From JANSWP01 sp041941305 (GTDB taxonomy: Bacteria; Bacteroidota; Bacteroidia; Chitinophagales; Saprospiraceae): a DNA stretch of 18,994 nt. Below the pieces are notes generated by a model. That model searched no databases. It was given only the letters and a program-made list of their open reading frames with translations, and was not told where the DNA came from. The translations under genes and the position numbers were made by a program. The DNA lies in contig JBGTQJ010000103.1 of the NCBI GenBank assembly GCA_041941305.1, positions 1-18,994 on the forward strand, written 5' to 3'. Below, in pieces: positions 1-6,996 of the stretch. The number at the start of each line of letters is the position of its first letter. The stretch's first letter is position 1.

Positions 1-11
1 TAAGAGGAAAA

Positions 12-79
12 AAGAAACCAAAATTAGTTGTAGATAAATTTGATTTGGTGCTTATTATGAATTAATTAGAAATTTTGGA
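12..79 (+). repeat. Left copy of a dispersed inverted repeat
   Basis: This non-coding stretch downstream of trmN6 matches the reverse complement of 18916-18983. Over the best part (12-54 against 18941-18983) I count 36 of 43 identical bases without gaps, and similarity continues through a shared ATTAATT to about base 79. In one frame both copies end at the same stop codon, but the differences fall on all codon positions, so I read it as a non-coding repeat rather than a gene end. Bases 80-138 show nothing I recognise. Confidence 0.6.
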
Positions 80-138
80 CTTCCTGATTCACAAAAAGCA
101 TAGAAAGCGTATTTAGATGGAAAAGGATAAAATTAAGA

Positions 139-858
139 TTACATTTTTAGGTAAAATGCTCCAGTTAGATTAATATAATCCGCTGTCCAATTATTTCTAC
201 CCTCATGTTGGATGATCAATTCTGATTTATCCAACTCTTTTTCTTCTCTTTCAAACTGAAGCAGGAGCCGCTCAACTGATTTGGATTCCATTGGCTTAAT
301 CTCCAGCATTTTTGTGCAAAAAAGACTATAGGTTCTCGCCATTTCTTCAAACCGCAATCCTTCAATAAATGGTAAAATGACACAGAATTTTCCAACAGGA
401 GAAAGCAATCTGCGGACTGCAATCAGCAAATCCCCATGCGGCATTTTAATTGTGTGGCGAACACTATTTCTGTCTTGTTTGCCAGAAAAGGTTCCTCCTG
501 AAAAAAAAGGAGGATTGCTCACAATAAGATCATAGTTTTCAGAGGTATTGCGCCAAAAATCCTGAATTGATTCATGGAATACCTGGAGGCGGTTTTGCCA
601 GGGACAATTATTAAAGTTATCAGAGGCTTGTTGAAATGCTGCGGCATCTATTTCAACGGCATGAATCGCTGTATCTATACTTCTCTGCGCCAACATGATG
701 GCAATTACACCCGTTCCTGCTCCAATATCCAGGGCATTTTTTGCATTGGATATATCTGCCCAGGCACCAAGCAATACACCGTCGGTTCCAACTTTCATAG
801 TGCATTTATCTTGCTCTATGGAAAACTGTTTGAATTGAAAAGCAGTATCTTTTTTCAA
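139..858 (-). CDS. trmN6: tRNA1(Val) (adenine(37)-N6)-methyltransferase
   Basis: The protein is predicted to methylate N6 of adenine 37, next to the anticodon of tRNA1(Val), with S-adenosylmethionine as donor, in the cytoplasm. At 239 residues it matches the usual length of the family (YfiC/TrmN6). Residues 21-33 carry the family signature MKVGTDGVLLGAW. The SAM-binding motif I is DIGAGTG at 44-50, an acidic residue follows in VEID (68-71), and the N6-adenine catalytic motif NPPFF is at 115-119. The C-terminus ends in the typical FYLKM. Its start lies 4 bp after the stop of the VanZ-like gene, so the two are probably co-transcribed. I see no disruption. The gene symbol is by family resemblance, and tRNA specificity in this organism is inferred. 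Confidence 0.93.
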   Translation of the reverse strand: MKKDTAFQFKQFSIEQDKCTMKVGTDGVLLGAWADISNAKNALDIGAGTGVIAIMLAQRSIDTAIHAVEIDAAAFQQASDNFNNCPWQNRLQVFHESIQDFWRNTSENYDLIVSNPPFFSGGTFSGKQDRNSVRHTIKMPHGDLLIAVRRLLSPVGKFCVILPFIEGLRFEEMARTYSLFCTKMLEIKPMESKSVERLLLQFEREEKELDKSELIIQHEGRNNWTADYINLTGAFYLKM

Positions 859-862
859 AAAA

Positions 863-1237
863 TCAGGATTTGCTGAAATAAGTGGAAAGATATCCTCCCA
901 CTAAAATTCCCGCATAATTACAAAGCAAATCCATGATTTCAAAATGTCGGTGAGGAATGAATAGCTGACTGCACTCTTCCAGGGTAATAGCAACAGTAAC
1001 AATTAAGCTACCCAGAAGAAAAGTAAAATAGCCAATTGATACCCTTTTTGTAGAAAAAGAAAGGTTGGTGAGCAAGGAAAGAATACCCAATAATAAAAAA
1101 TGTAAAACCTTGTCAACAAAAGGAATGTTTTCCATTGCATCAAAAATAGAAATGCAAAATGGAGTGCCTGAGTCCGCAAATATCAGGATTGCGATAAATC
1201 CCAAAATGTAAATAAGGGTGATGGCTTTGAGATGCAT
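863..1237 (-). CDS. VanZ-like membrane protein
   Basis: This is a small integral membrane protein of the VanZ-like family, whose biochemical role is generally unknown outside teicoplanin resistance. I place the start at base 1237, giving 124 residues. The frame is open to 1327, but the extra 30 codons lie inside the inverted repeat at 1259-1388 and look non-coding. About four hydrophobic helices are visible, near residues 4-20, 43-58, 68-88 and 100-118. Family-typical elements are DKVLHFLLLG with its conserved histidine after helix 1, and EECSQLF followed later by D-L-x-x-N-xx-G in the last helix. trmN6 begins 4 bp downstream. Nothing suggests an antibiotic-resistance role. Confidence 0.8.
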   Translation of the reverse strand: MHLKAITLIYILGFIAILIFADSGTPFCISIFDAMENIPFVDKVLHFLLLGILSLLTNLSFSTKRVSIGYFTFLLGSLIVTVAITLEECSQLFIPHRHFEIMDLLCNYAGILVGGYLSTYFSKS

Positions 1238-1258
1238 ATTTAAATCAAATGAAAAATT

Positions 1259-1388
1259 ATTGTTGATACCATTGTGCATAGCAAAAAAGTGACAGGGAAA
1301 TGGTGTTAACAATAATATACTAAACACTGAATTTGATTGCTAACACCATTTTCCAGCGCTCTATTCCCAACACAATGGTATCAGCAAT
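1259..1388. repeat. Nested imperfect inverted repeat between divergent genes
   Basis: Two arms, 1259-1313 and 1336-1388, are inverted copies of each other around a centre of about 22 bp. The outer 18 bp (1259-1276 against 1371-1388) match at 17 positions and the inner 15 bp (1299-1313 against 1336-1350) at 14. The ~20 bp between them on each arm has diverged. It lies between the VanZ-like gene and the divergent hydrolase gene and could fold as a long hairpin in RNA or a cruciform in DNA. It may be a small non-autonomous element or a regulatory structure; I cannot tell which. Confidence 0.65.
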
Positions 1389-1456
1389 TAGGTTATTCAA
1401 AATCTTAACCAAAATTTAAAATCACATTTGGACTTACCCTTTTTTTAAGAGATAAG

Positions 1457-1464
1457 TACTTTTG
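1457..1464 (+). promoter_or_regulatory. Putative -7 promoter box for the hydrolase gene
   Basis: TACTTTTG matches the Bacteroidota -7 consensus TAnnTTTG exactly and lies 20 bp before the ATG at 1485, which would give a short leader. No good -33 TTTG lies at the usual distance; the nearest, at 1427-1430, is 26 bp upstream. Support is therefore partial. Confidence 0.4.
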
Positions 1465-1484
1465 ACACTTAATTAATTTTGCTT

Positions 1485-2270
1485 ATGAAATGGTTGAAAA
1501 GTTTATTGAAAACTTTTTTCGTGATTTATATATTGATATGCGGAGCTTTGTATTTCGTACAGGACAAAATAGTGTTCCGTCCTGATCAATTGCCCGAGAA
1601 TTATACTTTCAGAGATGGAGAAGAGGTAGAATTGGAGGTAGATGAGGGTATCTATTTAAACTGTTTGTGGATGAAAGAACGAAATTCCAAGGGAGTCATT
1701 CTTTATTTACATGGCAATAGAGGAAGCAACCGTAGATGCTGGCATCAGGCCAATAATATGTCAGGTAATGGTTATGATATTTTCATGCCTGATTATCGAG
1801 GCTATGGAAAAAGCGACGGGCAGATAGTTTCAGAAAAGCAACTGTTTGCAGATGTACAAAAGGCTTATGATTTCCTGAAGGAATATTATGACGAAAAAAA
1901 TATTGCCATTGCAGGATATTCCCTCGGAACAGGGATGGCTTCTTACTTAGCTGCAAATAACGATCCTCAACAATTGTTCCTGGTCGCACCATATTTGAGT
2001 TTTACAGATTTAAAAGATAGAAGAGCTCCTGTTATCCCAGATTTTTTAATCAAATATCCTTTAAAAAATGAAGAGTTTTTAAAGGATGTGAAATGTCCAG
2101 TTACCTTGTTTCACGGAACAAGAGATGAAATCATTCCTTATGATTCTTCTGAACAATTGGCAGCATTGCAGCCAGACTTGATCTCATTGGTAACTGTAAA
2201 AAATACGGGACATCGAAGAGTGATTTTTAGTCCAGAATTTCGGAATTGGGTGAGGAAGTTGTTGAGGTAA
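1485..2270 (+). CDS. Alpha/beta hydrolase with N-terminal membrane anchor
   Basis: A serine hydrolase of the alpha/beta fold, similar to the BEM46/YqkD-type group of membrane-anchored hydrolases; the substrate cannot be read from sequence. From the ATG at 1485 it has 261 residues. I prefer this to a TTG two codons upstream because the -7 box lies at 1457-1464. A hydrophobic segment at about residues 9-25 should anchor it with the catalytic domain outside the cytoplasm. The oxyanion motif is LHGN (75-78), followed by PDYRGYGKSDG. The nucleophile elbow is GYSLG with Ser146, the acid Asp214 in HGTRDEIIP, and the base His243 in NTGHRR, so the triad is complete. It is divergent from the VanZ-like gene and convergent with the lipoprotein gene at 2410. 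Confidence 0.88.
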   Translation: MKWLKSLLKTFFVIYILICGALYFVQDKIVFRPDQLPENYTFRDGEEVELEVDEGIYLNCLWMKERNSKGVILYLHGNRGSNRRCWHQANNMSGNGYDIFMPDYRGYGKSDGQIVSEKQLFADVQKAYDFLKEYYDEKNIAIAGYSLGTGMASYLAANNDPQQLFLVAPYLSFTDLKDRRAPVIPDFLIKYPLKNEEFLKDVKCPVTLFHGTRDEIIPYDSSEQLAALQPDLISLVTVKNTGHRRVIFSPEFRNWVRKLLR

Positions 2271-2285
2271 GTTTTTTTTAAGAAG

Positions 2286-2349
2286 CTGTTAAAAAAATGA
2301 AATCATCAACATGTCACTATAACTTACAAGTTTCTGAGCTTTTTAACAG
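2286..2349. terminator. Possible inverted repeat between convergent genes
   Basis: A perfect 10-bp inverted repeat, CTGTTAAAAA at 2286-2295 and TTTTTAACAG at 2340-2349, lies between the convergent hydrolase and lipoprotein genes. The loop is long (44 nt) and the stem AT-rich, so it is a weak candidate for a shared terminator. The rest of 2271-2409 shows nothing else. Confidence 0.25.
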
Positions 2350-2409
2350 AAGATTTACTGTAGCATTTAAACCAATAGATTATTTTAACACACTTCCCTT
2401 TACTTCAAC

Positions 2410-3819
2410 TCAATCCACCTCAAACGTAACCAAAGCCCAATGATCCATATATTCATCCTTTACCTCAGCCGTTGCCAATACATAAAGCTCAGTTCCTTCG
2501 CTATTTAAAAAACAGTAACGACCATTACCAGGGTAGAGGTCTCCACTGCCATTTCCATCTGGGATTAAAAAATTAGGTATTCTTTCAAATCCCCTATATT
2601 CATGATGAATATTAAATTTTCGAATCGTTCTTTCCGGATGATTGAAAGGAAAACCGTTTTCAGTTGTGGCATAGATTGCATAAATCTTGGGAGATGCTTC
2701 TGATTCAGCCATCCAAACTATTCTTTGATAAAGTTCTCCCGGAAATGCTTTGATGAAAGTAATATCAGTATTAGGAGTTTGTGTTGCTCGAAATATGTTC
2801 TTACTTGGAGCATATAGTCTTTTTCCATCTTCTGATATCCAAATATCCCCATTGAAATTATATTCTGTGTGGTAAGGAGAATCATAAAGATATTGTGCAA
2901 TACCTTCTGATATGTCATATTTCTCAAAATCGGAGGGGGAAATACCATTGTCCGCCCCATAGATGAAATTTCCCGAAGGATGCAACTTGGCTTTTGTCCT
3001 TGATTTGATGTTGTTTCCTTCGTGTGGACTAATCCCTCCTGTCGGCAAATAAAGACAATGTATCCATTTAAATCCAAAACCTGAATCATCAGGAAATAGA
3101 TAAACCCAATCATTGCCTGCCAAAACAATGTCATGCGGTGTGAGGTTGGCATTGTATATTTTTTCTATTTCCAGTGTTTCCAGGTTGATATAAAAAACTG
3201 CTCCTGGACTGCCTACTGCGGCATATTTACCACTTGGCTCAATGGATACACATGTTGGAGATTTATACAGACTCAAGCTATTTATTTCCTGTGTTTCTGG
3301 ATGGATTAAGTAAAATTTTTCCTCTACTGGACTTGATATCGCTGCAATAAAATTGTGTTCTGGATGATATTCAGCATCAGCTAAAATAATATCCAATAAC
3401 CATTTTTCTTCAATGAAATGCTTTGTCTGAACTTGTAAAGACGCTTCAAAACCATCACTATTTATGAATACAGGGAAAAACGAAAGATCGCCTACATCAA
3501 GATTTGTTCTATCCAAAACCAAGGTCAAAGACACAGAATCACCAGCTTCCAAAGTGCCTGATTCCAAAGAAAGATTGAGAAAATCTTCTTTTTCTTTTAT
3601 TGACCAATTAAAAGAAGCCGAACCAGTATTTTTTACCAAGACCTGTTTAGTGTCTTGATAATAGCCAAAAGATACAGATGATGGAGAAATGATCAGGTTA
3701 TTAACAGGCTCTTCATCAGGTTCGTCTCCAAAATCATTTTCTTTGTAACAAGAAAAACAAATGAACAAAAAGACAAAACAAATTGTGAAAATATATCCAG
3801 GAGTTATTTTATTCTTCAT
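2410..3819 (-). CDS. Surface lipoprotein with BACON-like domain and beta-propeller
   Basis: A predicted exported lipoprotein of 469 residues from the ATG at 3819; an earlier in-frame ATG at 3846 would put nine charged residues before the signal peptide. Hydrophobic residues 9-23 precede Cys24 (CFSC), the likely lipidated cysteine. The acidic stretch after it (ENDFGDEPDEE) resembles lipoprotein export signals of this phylum. Residues ~35-118 look like a BACON-type immunoglobulin domain (SPSSVSFGYYQDTKQVLVKN, then FNWSI, then GDSVSLTLVLD). The rest, ~125-469, alternates short beta-strand patterns such as PSGKYAAVGSPG and EDGKRLYAPS, consistent with a YncE-like propeller. It is the last gene of the 5943-2410 run, 37 bp after its neighbour. 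Binding partner and function are unknown. Confidence 0.75.
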   Translation of the reverse strand: MKNKITPGYIFTICFVFLFICFSCYKENDFGDEPDEEPVNNLIISPSSVSFGYYQDTKQVLVKNTGSASFNWSIKEKEDFLNLSLESGTLEAGDSVSLTLVLDRTNLDVGDLSFFPVFINSDGFEASLQVQTKHFIEEKWLLDIILADAEYHPEHNFIAAISSPVEEKFYLIHPETQEINSLSLYKSPTCVSIEPSGKYAAVGSPGAVFYINLETLEIEKIYNANLTPHDIVLAGNDWVYLFPDDSGFGFKWIHCLYLPTGGISPHEGNNIKSRTKAKLHPSGNFIYGADNGISPSDFEKYDISEGIAQYLYDSPYHTEYNFNGDIWISEDGKRLYAPSKNIFRATQTPNTDITFIKAFPGELYQRIVWMAESEASPKIYAIYATTENGFPFNHPERTIRKFNIHHEYRGFERIPNFLIPDGNGSGDLYPGNGRYCFLNSEGTELYVLATAEVKDEYMDHWALVTFEVD

Positions 3820-3856
3820 TTCATTAAATTTTGAATCAAAAACCAAGGCTAAAAAA

Positions 3857-4612
3857 TCATTTCATCTTCACCATTTGTTTGGTTGCTTTATGATTTTCTG
3901 TAGTTAAGGTATAAAACAATATTCCGTCGGAAGGTAAAACACTTGCTTTGATAAGTACCTCGCTTTTTCCATTTGGATAATCCCCCTTTACGACATGTAA
4001 CACTCGTCCATCTGATTGATGAATGGACAAAGTAATGGCACCTTCTTCTGGAAGTGTAAATCCTATGACTGTTTCATTTGAAAAGGGATTTGGGCGGTTT
4101 TGAAACAACGCAAAGTTATTTTTCTCCAGGTTAGAATTTCTCTCTTCCAAGGGAGTCACATTTGGGTCTATTTTTGACTGAATGATTTGTACTCCTTGTT
4201 TGCATTGAGCCTTATGGCAAGGGTCGCATACTTCCCAGCGGCGAATGATGCGTATTTGATTGTTGCCACTTAAAGCAGTTACTTCATCCCGATGCCTAAT
4301 TACTGTATTGTCACAAAAGGCTAGACGAATAATCGGTTTCCCAAATCCTTCAGGCAGCTTTTCAGGGACTAATTCTTCCAATCCTCCAACTGTCCCTGAA
4401 CAATAATGTTGGGGAAAGACCACTTCCATCTCTGAAGTGAGGTGTTGCGAATCTTCTCCCTGATTCGGCCCACTTTGAGATTGTAGCCACATCGGAAGAA
4501 ACAGTAATAGGAAAATACCAGGCAATTTTTGAGAAAAATCGTGTATCAAATAAACTGAGAACTTTGAACAAAGAATCGGGAACTTCTTCTGTAGAGATGT
4601 TTGTGTTTTCAT
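3857..4612 (-). CDS. Small secreted protein with T9SS type A sorting domain
   Basis: A 251-residue secreted protein. A hydrophobic segment at about 31-43 ends near SQS; the stretch before it is long (30 residues) for a signal peptide, yet I see no better start. The middle part (about 95-146) has paired cysteines and the pattern IRIIRRWEVCDPC, which recalls the repetitive T-W-x-x-x-D-x-C modules of large Saprospiraceae adhesins. Residues 167-251 are a clear T9SS C-terminal sorting domain: NRPNPF at 172-177, then GFTLPEEGAITLSI, DGRVL and a final KQMVKMK. The domain should route the protein through the type IX machinery and be cleaved at the cell surface. It sits between the barrel gene (41 bp away) and the lipoprotein gene (37 bp away). 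The role of the mature part is unknown. Confidence 0.82.
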   Translation of the reverse strand: MKTQTSLQKKFPILCSKFSVYLIHDFSQKLPGIFLLLFLPMWLQSQSGPNQGEDSQHLTSEMEVVFPQHYCSGTVGGLEELVPEKLPEGFGKPIIRLAFCDNTVIRHRDEVTALSGNNQIRIIRRWEVCDPCHKAQCKQGVQIIQSKIDPNVTPLEERNSNLEKNNFALFQNRPNPFSNETVIGFTLPEEGAITLSIHQSDGRVLHVVKGDYPNGKSEVLIKASVLPSDGILFYTLTTENHKATKQMVKMK

Positions 4613-4653
4613 ATGTATTATTTTTTGACTGAATAATTAAATGTAATTTTAAT

Positions 4654-5943
4654 CTAAAGCATAAACGAATAAGACAACTGAACTGAGTAAGAGCGATGCT
4701 TTTCAAACTTGTGTGCAGTAATACCTCCAGGTCCCCAATAATAGCCAAATCCCAACTGAAACTGATAAAAGACCAAACCAGCTTTGACGAAATAGGAACC
4801 TACATTAATGGGATAAGCTTCCTTTTTGACGATTCTTTCGATATCCACATCATTCCTCCAGGGTCCGCTTATTATTGAATGGGTTTTGGTATTGTTGATC
4901 ATCTTTCCCAGATTCCTGAAAGATGCACCAACTTCCACATAGGGTTTTATGTGCTTTGACCCGACATTGATCTGGTATTCAAATGAAACCTCCCAGGAGT
5001 GATAGAATGCTTTATAGGAGGTATCCCATCGGATAGTATCATACCTCACAAAATTTTCCCCCGTGACGGGGTGTATTGCATCGCCTCTGTAAAAAGAGTT
5101 CTCGGACTGACCTTCAAAAGACAAAACAGGTCTGGTTGAAAAGCCAACCTTACCAAATAACTGATTTTTTCTTTTCAGGAAAGGATATTTAATGGCTACA
5201 CCAAAAATGAAAGGTTGGAAATCCACTTCTTTCAGATACTCCAATTTTGGATCTATCTGTTTGACTTCATGGGTTTGGTAACCAATCATTGGACCCACAT
5301 GAAATTTATGGCGTTTCTTCTTTTTCACAGCTGCAGCGTAATCCAATTTTCCACAGGAATCGTTATACTTTTTGACCAGACGTTCTAGAGGTTTGAGATG
5401 CAAATCTGTTGCATCAATTTCTCCCTGATTGATTTGTTGACAATCATGCATAAAAAGATTGAGAATTCCCTTGTATTTGTCCTTGAAACCAGCCTTTCCT
5501 GCTTTCTCATATTTGACTTTAACTAACTCCTGGATATCCCCATTTTTTTCTACAAAAAAGAAGCTTTTAAACATCCAGTTTGTGTGAACATAGAAATTAA
5601 TTGTACCAAGGATACGCTGTTCTAGCAACAGGATTTCAACTGGCCCCAAACCCATTTGGGTCTCTCCTTCATTCCCCATCAATTTGTGAATCTGGACACG
5701 CTTCAGAACAAAAATGCGTTCCTCAAAAAGGACTTTTTCGATTTCATTTAAAGGAATAAGCCTTTTATCATCAACCCTTTTTAATTCGTTGTTTTTTTGC
5801 CAATGAACTTCATCTATCTGAATTATTTCCTGTTTATCAGAATTGGCATAATAAACCGTACAATCCAGTTTTTGTGCAGCACAATAAAATGTGAGTATCG
5901 TAAAAATTCCAATTGAAAAAATCCTGTGGTACATGTTTTTCAT
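4654..5943 (-). CDS. Probable outer-membrane beta-barrel protein
   Basis: A 429-residue protein with a signal peptide (about 1-23, ending in CAAQ). The N-terminal half, about 24-205, contains alternating strands, a charged stretch around EKVLFEERIFVLKRV and one FMHDCQQ segment; I recognise no domain. From about residue 212 (KFHVGPMIGYQTHEV) to the end, strands with alternating aromatic residues and short turns follow, ending in SYSVQLSYSFML, which is typical of an outer-membrane barrel finishing near an aromatic residue. It is the first of three minus-strand envelope genes, so barrel, T9SS-sorted protein and lipoprotein may act together. No TAnnTTTG box is visible directly upstream. Function unknown; the barrel assignment is inferred from strand pattern. 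Confidence 0.6.
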   Translation of the reverse strand: MKNMYHRIFSIGIFTILTFYCAAQKLDCTVYYANSDKQEIIQIDEVHWQKNNELKRVDDKRLIPLNEIEKVLFEERIFVLKRVQIHKLMGNEGETQMGLGPVEILLLEQRILGTINFYVHTNWMFKSFFFVEKNGDIQELVKVKYEKAGKAGFKDKYKGILNLFMHDCQQINQGEIDATDLHLKPLERLVKKYNDSCGKLDYAAAVKKKKRHKFHVGPMIGYQTHEVKQIDPKLEYLKEVDFQPFIFGVAIKYPFLKRKNQLFGKVGFSTRPVLSFEGQSENSFYRGDAIHPVTGENFVRYDTIRWDTSYKAFYHSWEVSFEYQINVGSKHIKPYVEVGASFRNLGKMINNTKTHSIISGPWRNDVDIERIVKKEAYPINVGSYFVKAGLVFYQFQLGFGYYWGPGGITAHKFEKHRSYSVQLSYSFML

Positions 5944-6030
5944 GATTGGCTTTTTTTAGAGTAAAAAATGGTGCATAATTATTTGGTGGAAATGTGCATT
6001 TTTTCTTGCTTCGGTTAAGTGAAAAACGGA

Positions 6031-6099
6031 CAAGGTTCAGGCCTTCAGTTTTGGAAAAAGAACTGAATTAAACTTTCAGGTCTGGAGACCTGAGCCTTG
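6031..6099. repeat. Nested inverted repeats with alternative pairing
   Basis: Within the 249-bp gap between the barrel gene and barstar, CAAGGTTCAGG (6031-6041) can pair with CCTGAGCCTTG (6089-6099) with one G-T mismatch. Inside it TTCAGTT (6044-6050) pairs with AACTGAA (6061-6067). A third stem, TCAGGTC (6076-6082) with GACCTGA (6087-6093), competes with the outer one. The pairing could act at RNA level or be the relic of a repeat; no gene function is implied. Confidence 0.4.
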
Positions 6100-6117
6100 G
6101 TGCGTTTTGCCACCACA

Positions 6118-6189
6118 GGTGACAACGAGCAGGCTTGTTTTTGAAAACAAGCCTGCTTTTTAAATTTAGTCAGGTATTGCGCAAGCAGG
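6118..6189 (+). repeat. Copy A of the cassette-flanking hairpin repeat
   Basis: This 72-bp element is nearly the same as 7353-7421 and lies in the same orientation. Both copies begin with an identical 22 bases starting GGTGACAACGAGCAGG, share a central ACAAGCCTGCTTTT, and end in TTGCGCRAGCAGG; the loop and the part between differ. In copy A the arms 6128-6141 and 6144-6157 form a perfect 14-bp stem followed by five T on the plus strand, like a plus-strand terminator. The barstar stop codon begins 4 bp beyond the repeat. Confidence 0.8.
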
Positions 6190-6192
6190 ATT

Positions 6193-6732
6193 TCATAGCA
6201 AATTAGGAGGTTTCCCTCCTTGAGAAGAGCGAATCACCTTATTTCTTCTATCATCATCAAACCATTCAGTGCCATTCCAAGTAGGTGCATAACCACCTAT
6301 TTTATCATAAGTAATATCAGGATCATTGGATTGAATCAAGCAGAGTAGATAGAAATTCTCAAGGACCCATCTTCTTGCGATTGATGAAATCACATCCAAC
6401 AAGTTTTCGCTTAAAGCCCTGTCAAGATTGGTTAAATTATCGAAATGCCTTAAAACAATTACAAGACCTTTATACTTTGTATTTTTCATATCACTTAAGC
6501 AATCTGCTAAAGCGTTCAAATTCTCACCATAATATTCAGGAAACGAAAAACTTGATTTAACATTCTGATGGAAATTATTAGAATTCCAATTAGTTGTATC
6601 TATATCTATTAAATCATAATTATTCTTATCAAGCCAATTAATATCATCCTCTAATACCCTCGTATTGTGGTACTTAATCACATACCCGTCCTTAAGTAAT
6701 AAGTAATCTAAATCATCTATTTTGAGTTTCAT
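6193..6732 (-). CDS. Barstar-family immunity protein
   Basis: A 179-residue protein with a barstar domain, expected to bind and block a barnase-type ribonuclease in the cytoplasm. Residues 64-79, FPEYYGENLNALADCL, are the family hallmark and line up directly with helix 2 of Bacillus barstar. Asp77 matches barstar Asp39, which plugs the barnase active site; barstar Asp35 and Trp38 are replaced by Asn73 and Ala76, so the interface differs in part. The protein is about twice the length of Bacillus barstar (~90 residues), with extra residues 1-60 and a C-terminal tail (GGYAPTWNGTEWF). Its ATG lies 2 bp after the stop of a barnase-type toxin remnant at 6735, the usual toxin then immunity order. 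The reading frame is intact although the toxin is not. Confidence 0.9.
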   Translation of the reverse strand: MKLKIDDLDYLLLKDGYVIKYHNTRVLEDDINWLDKNNYDLIDIDTTNWNSNNFHQNVKSSFSFPEYYGENLNALADCLSDMKNTKYKGLVIVLRHFDNLTNLDRALSENLLDVISSIARRWVLENFYLLCLIQSNDPDITYDKIGGYAPTWNGTEWFDDDRRNKVIRSSQGGKPPNLL

Positions 6733-6734
6733 AT

Positions 6735-6905
6735 CTAATATTTAAATTCTTTAAAAGATTTATAATGATCCCTTGTATAGTAAGTTCTTCCATCAGACCC
6801 TACTACCATACGTTCTTTACCTCTTGTATTCCCCCATTTTGGAGCAGGTTATTAAAAGCATTTCTATAAGGTGTCCATTCAGGAGCAGCAGACTTAGATT
6901 GCAAA
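6735..6905 (-). pseudogene. Barnase-type RNase toxin C-terminus, frameshifted remnant
   Basis: Reading the minus strand just upstream of barstar gives a peptide containing RGKERMVVGSDG followed by YYTRDHYKSF and a TAG stop at 6735-6737. This is the end of the barnase/RNase N1 fold. The two arginines are spaced as in barnase Arg83/Arg87, and the histidine lies 15 residues after the second, as barnase His102. Upstream of about base 6848 the family-like reading (SAAPEWTPYRNAFNN) is one frame over. Adding one C in the AACCTG context (minus strand) would join them into NNPAPKWGNTRG without a stop. Only about 55 of ~110 domain residues remain, and beyond about 6905 similarity ends at a GC-rich patch. 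The remnant cannot make a full RNase as it stands; a sequencing error could explain the shift but not the missing half. Confidence 0.8.
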
Positions 6906-6985
6906 ACCCAATTCCGCCGAGTCCTCACTCTTTCCCACTGCACTGCTGAGAGACACAGCGAGAACGAGAACCCTGATTATTAAAG
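6906..6985. other. GC-rich patch of unknown origin
   Basis: Bases 6911-6970 contain 33 G or C in 60 (55%), well above the AT-rich sequence on both sides. The patch lies exactly between the broken 5' end of the barnase remnant and the 3' end of the Imm53 gene. Short open frames cross it on both strands, but none resembles a protein I know. It looks like foreign filler or a dispersed repeat at a recombination junction. Confidence 0.4.
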
Positions 6986-6996
6986 GCGTAACAAGT

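Noticed and set aside
3..65. Possible C-terminal end of a plus-strand protein at the window start
   Set aside because: The same bases are a repeat also present at the right end, and differences between the copies show no coding pattern.
1238..1327. Longer N-terminus for the VanZ-like protein starting at 1327
   Set aside because: The extra codons lie within an inverted repeat and do not resemble the family; the ATG at 1237 directly precedes the first helix.
1474..1481. A second exact TAnnTTTG match just before the hydrolase ATG
   Set aside because: Transcription from it would start at or after the ATG at 1485, so it cannot serve this gene.
6119..6161. Repeat A hairpin as the terminator of the barstar transcript
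   Set aside because: The T run follows the stem on the plus strand, while barstar is on the minus strand, so it is not a standard terminator for it.
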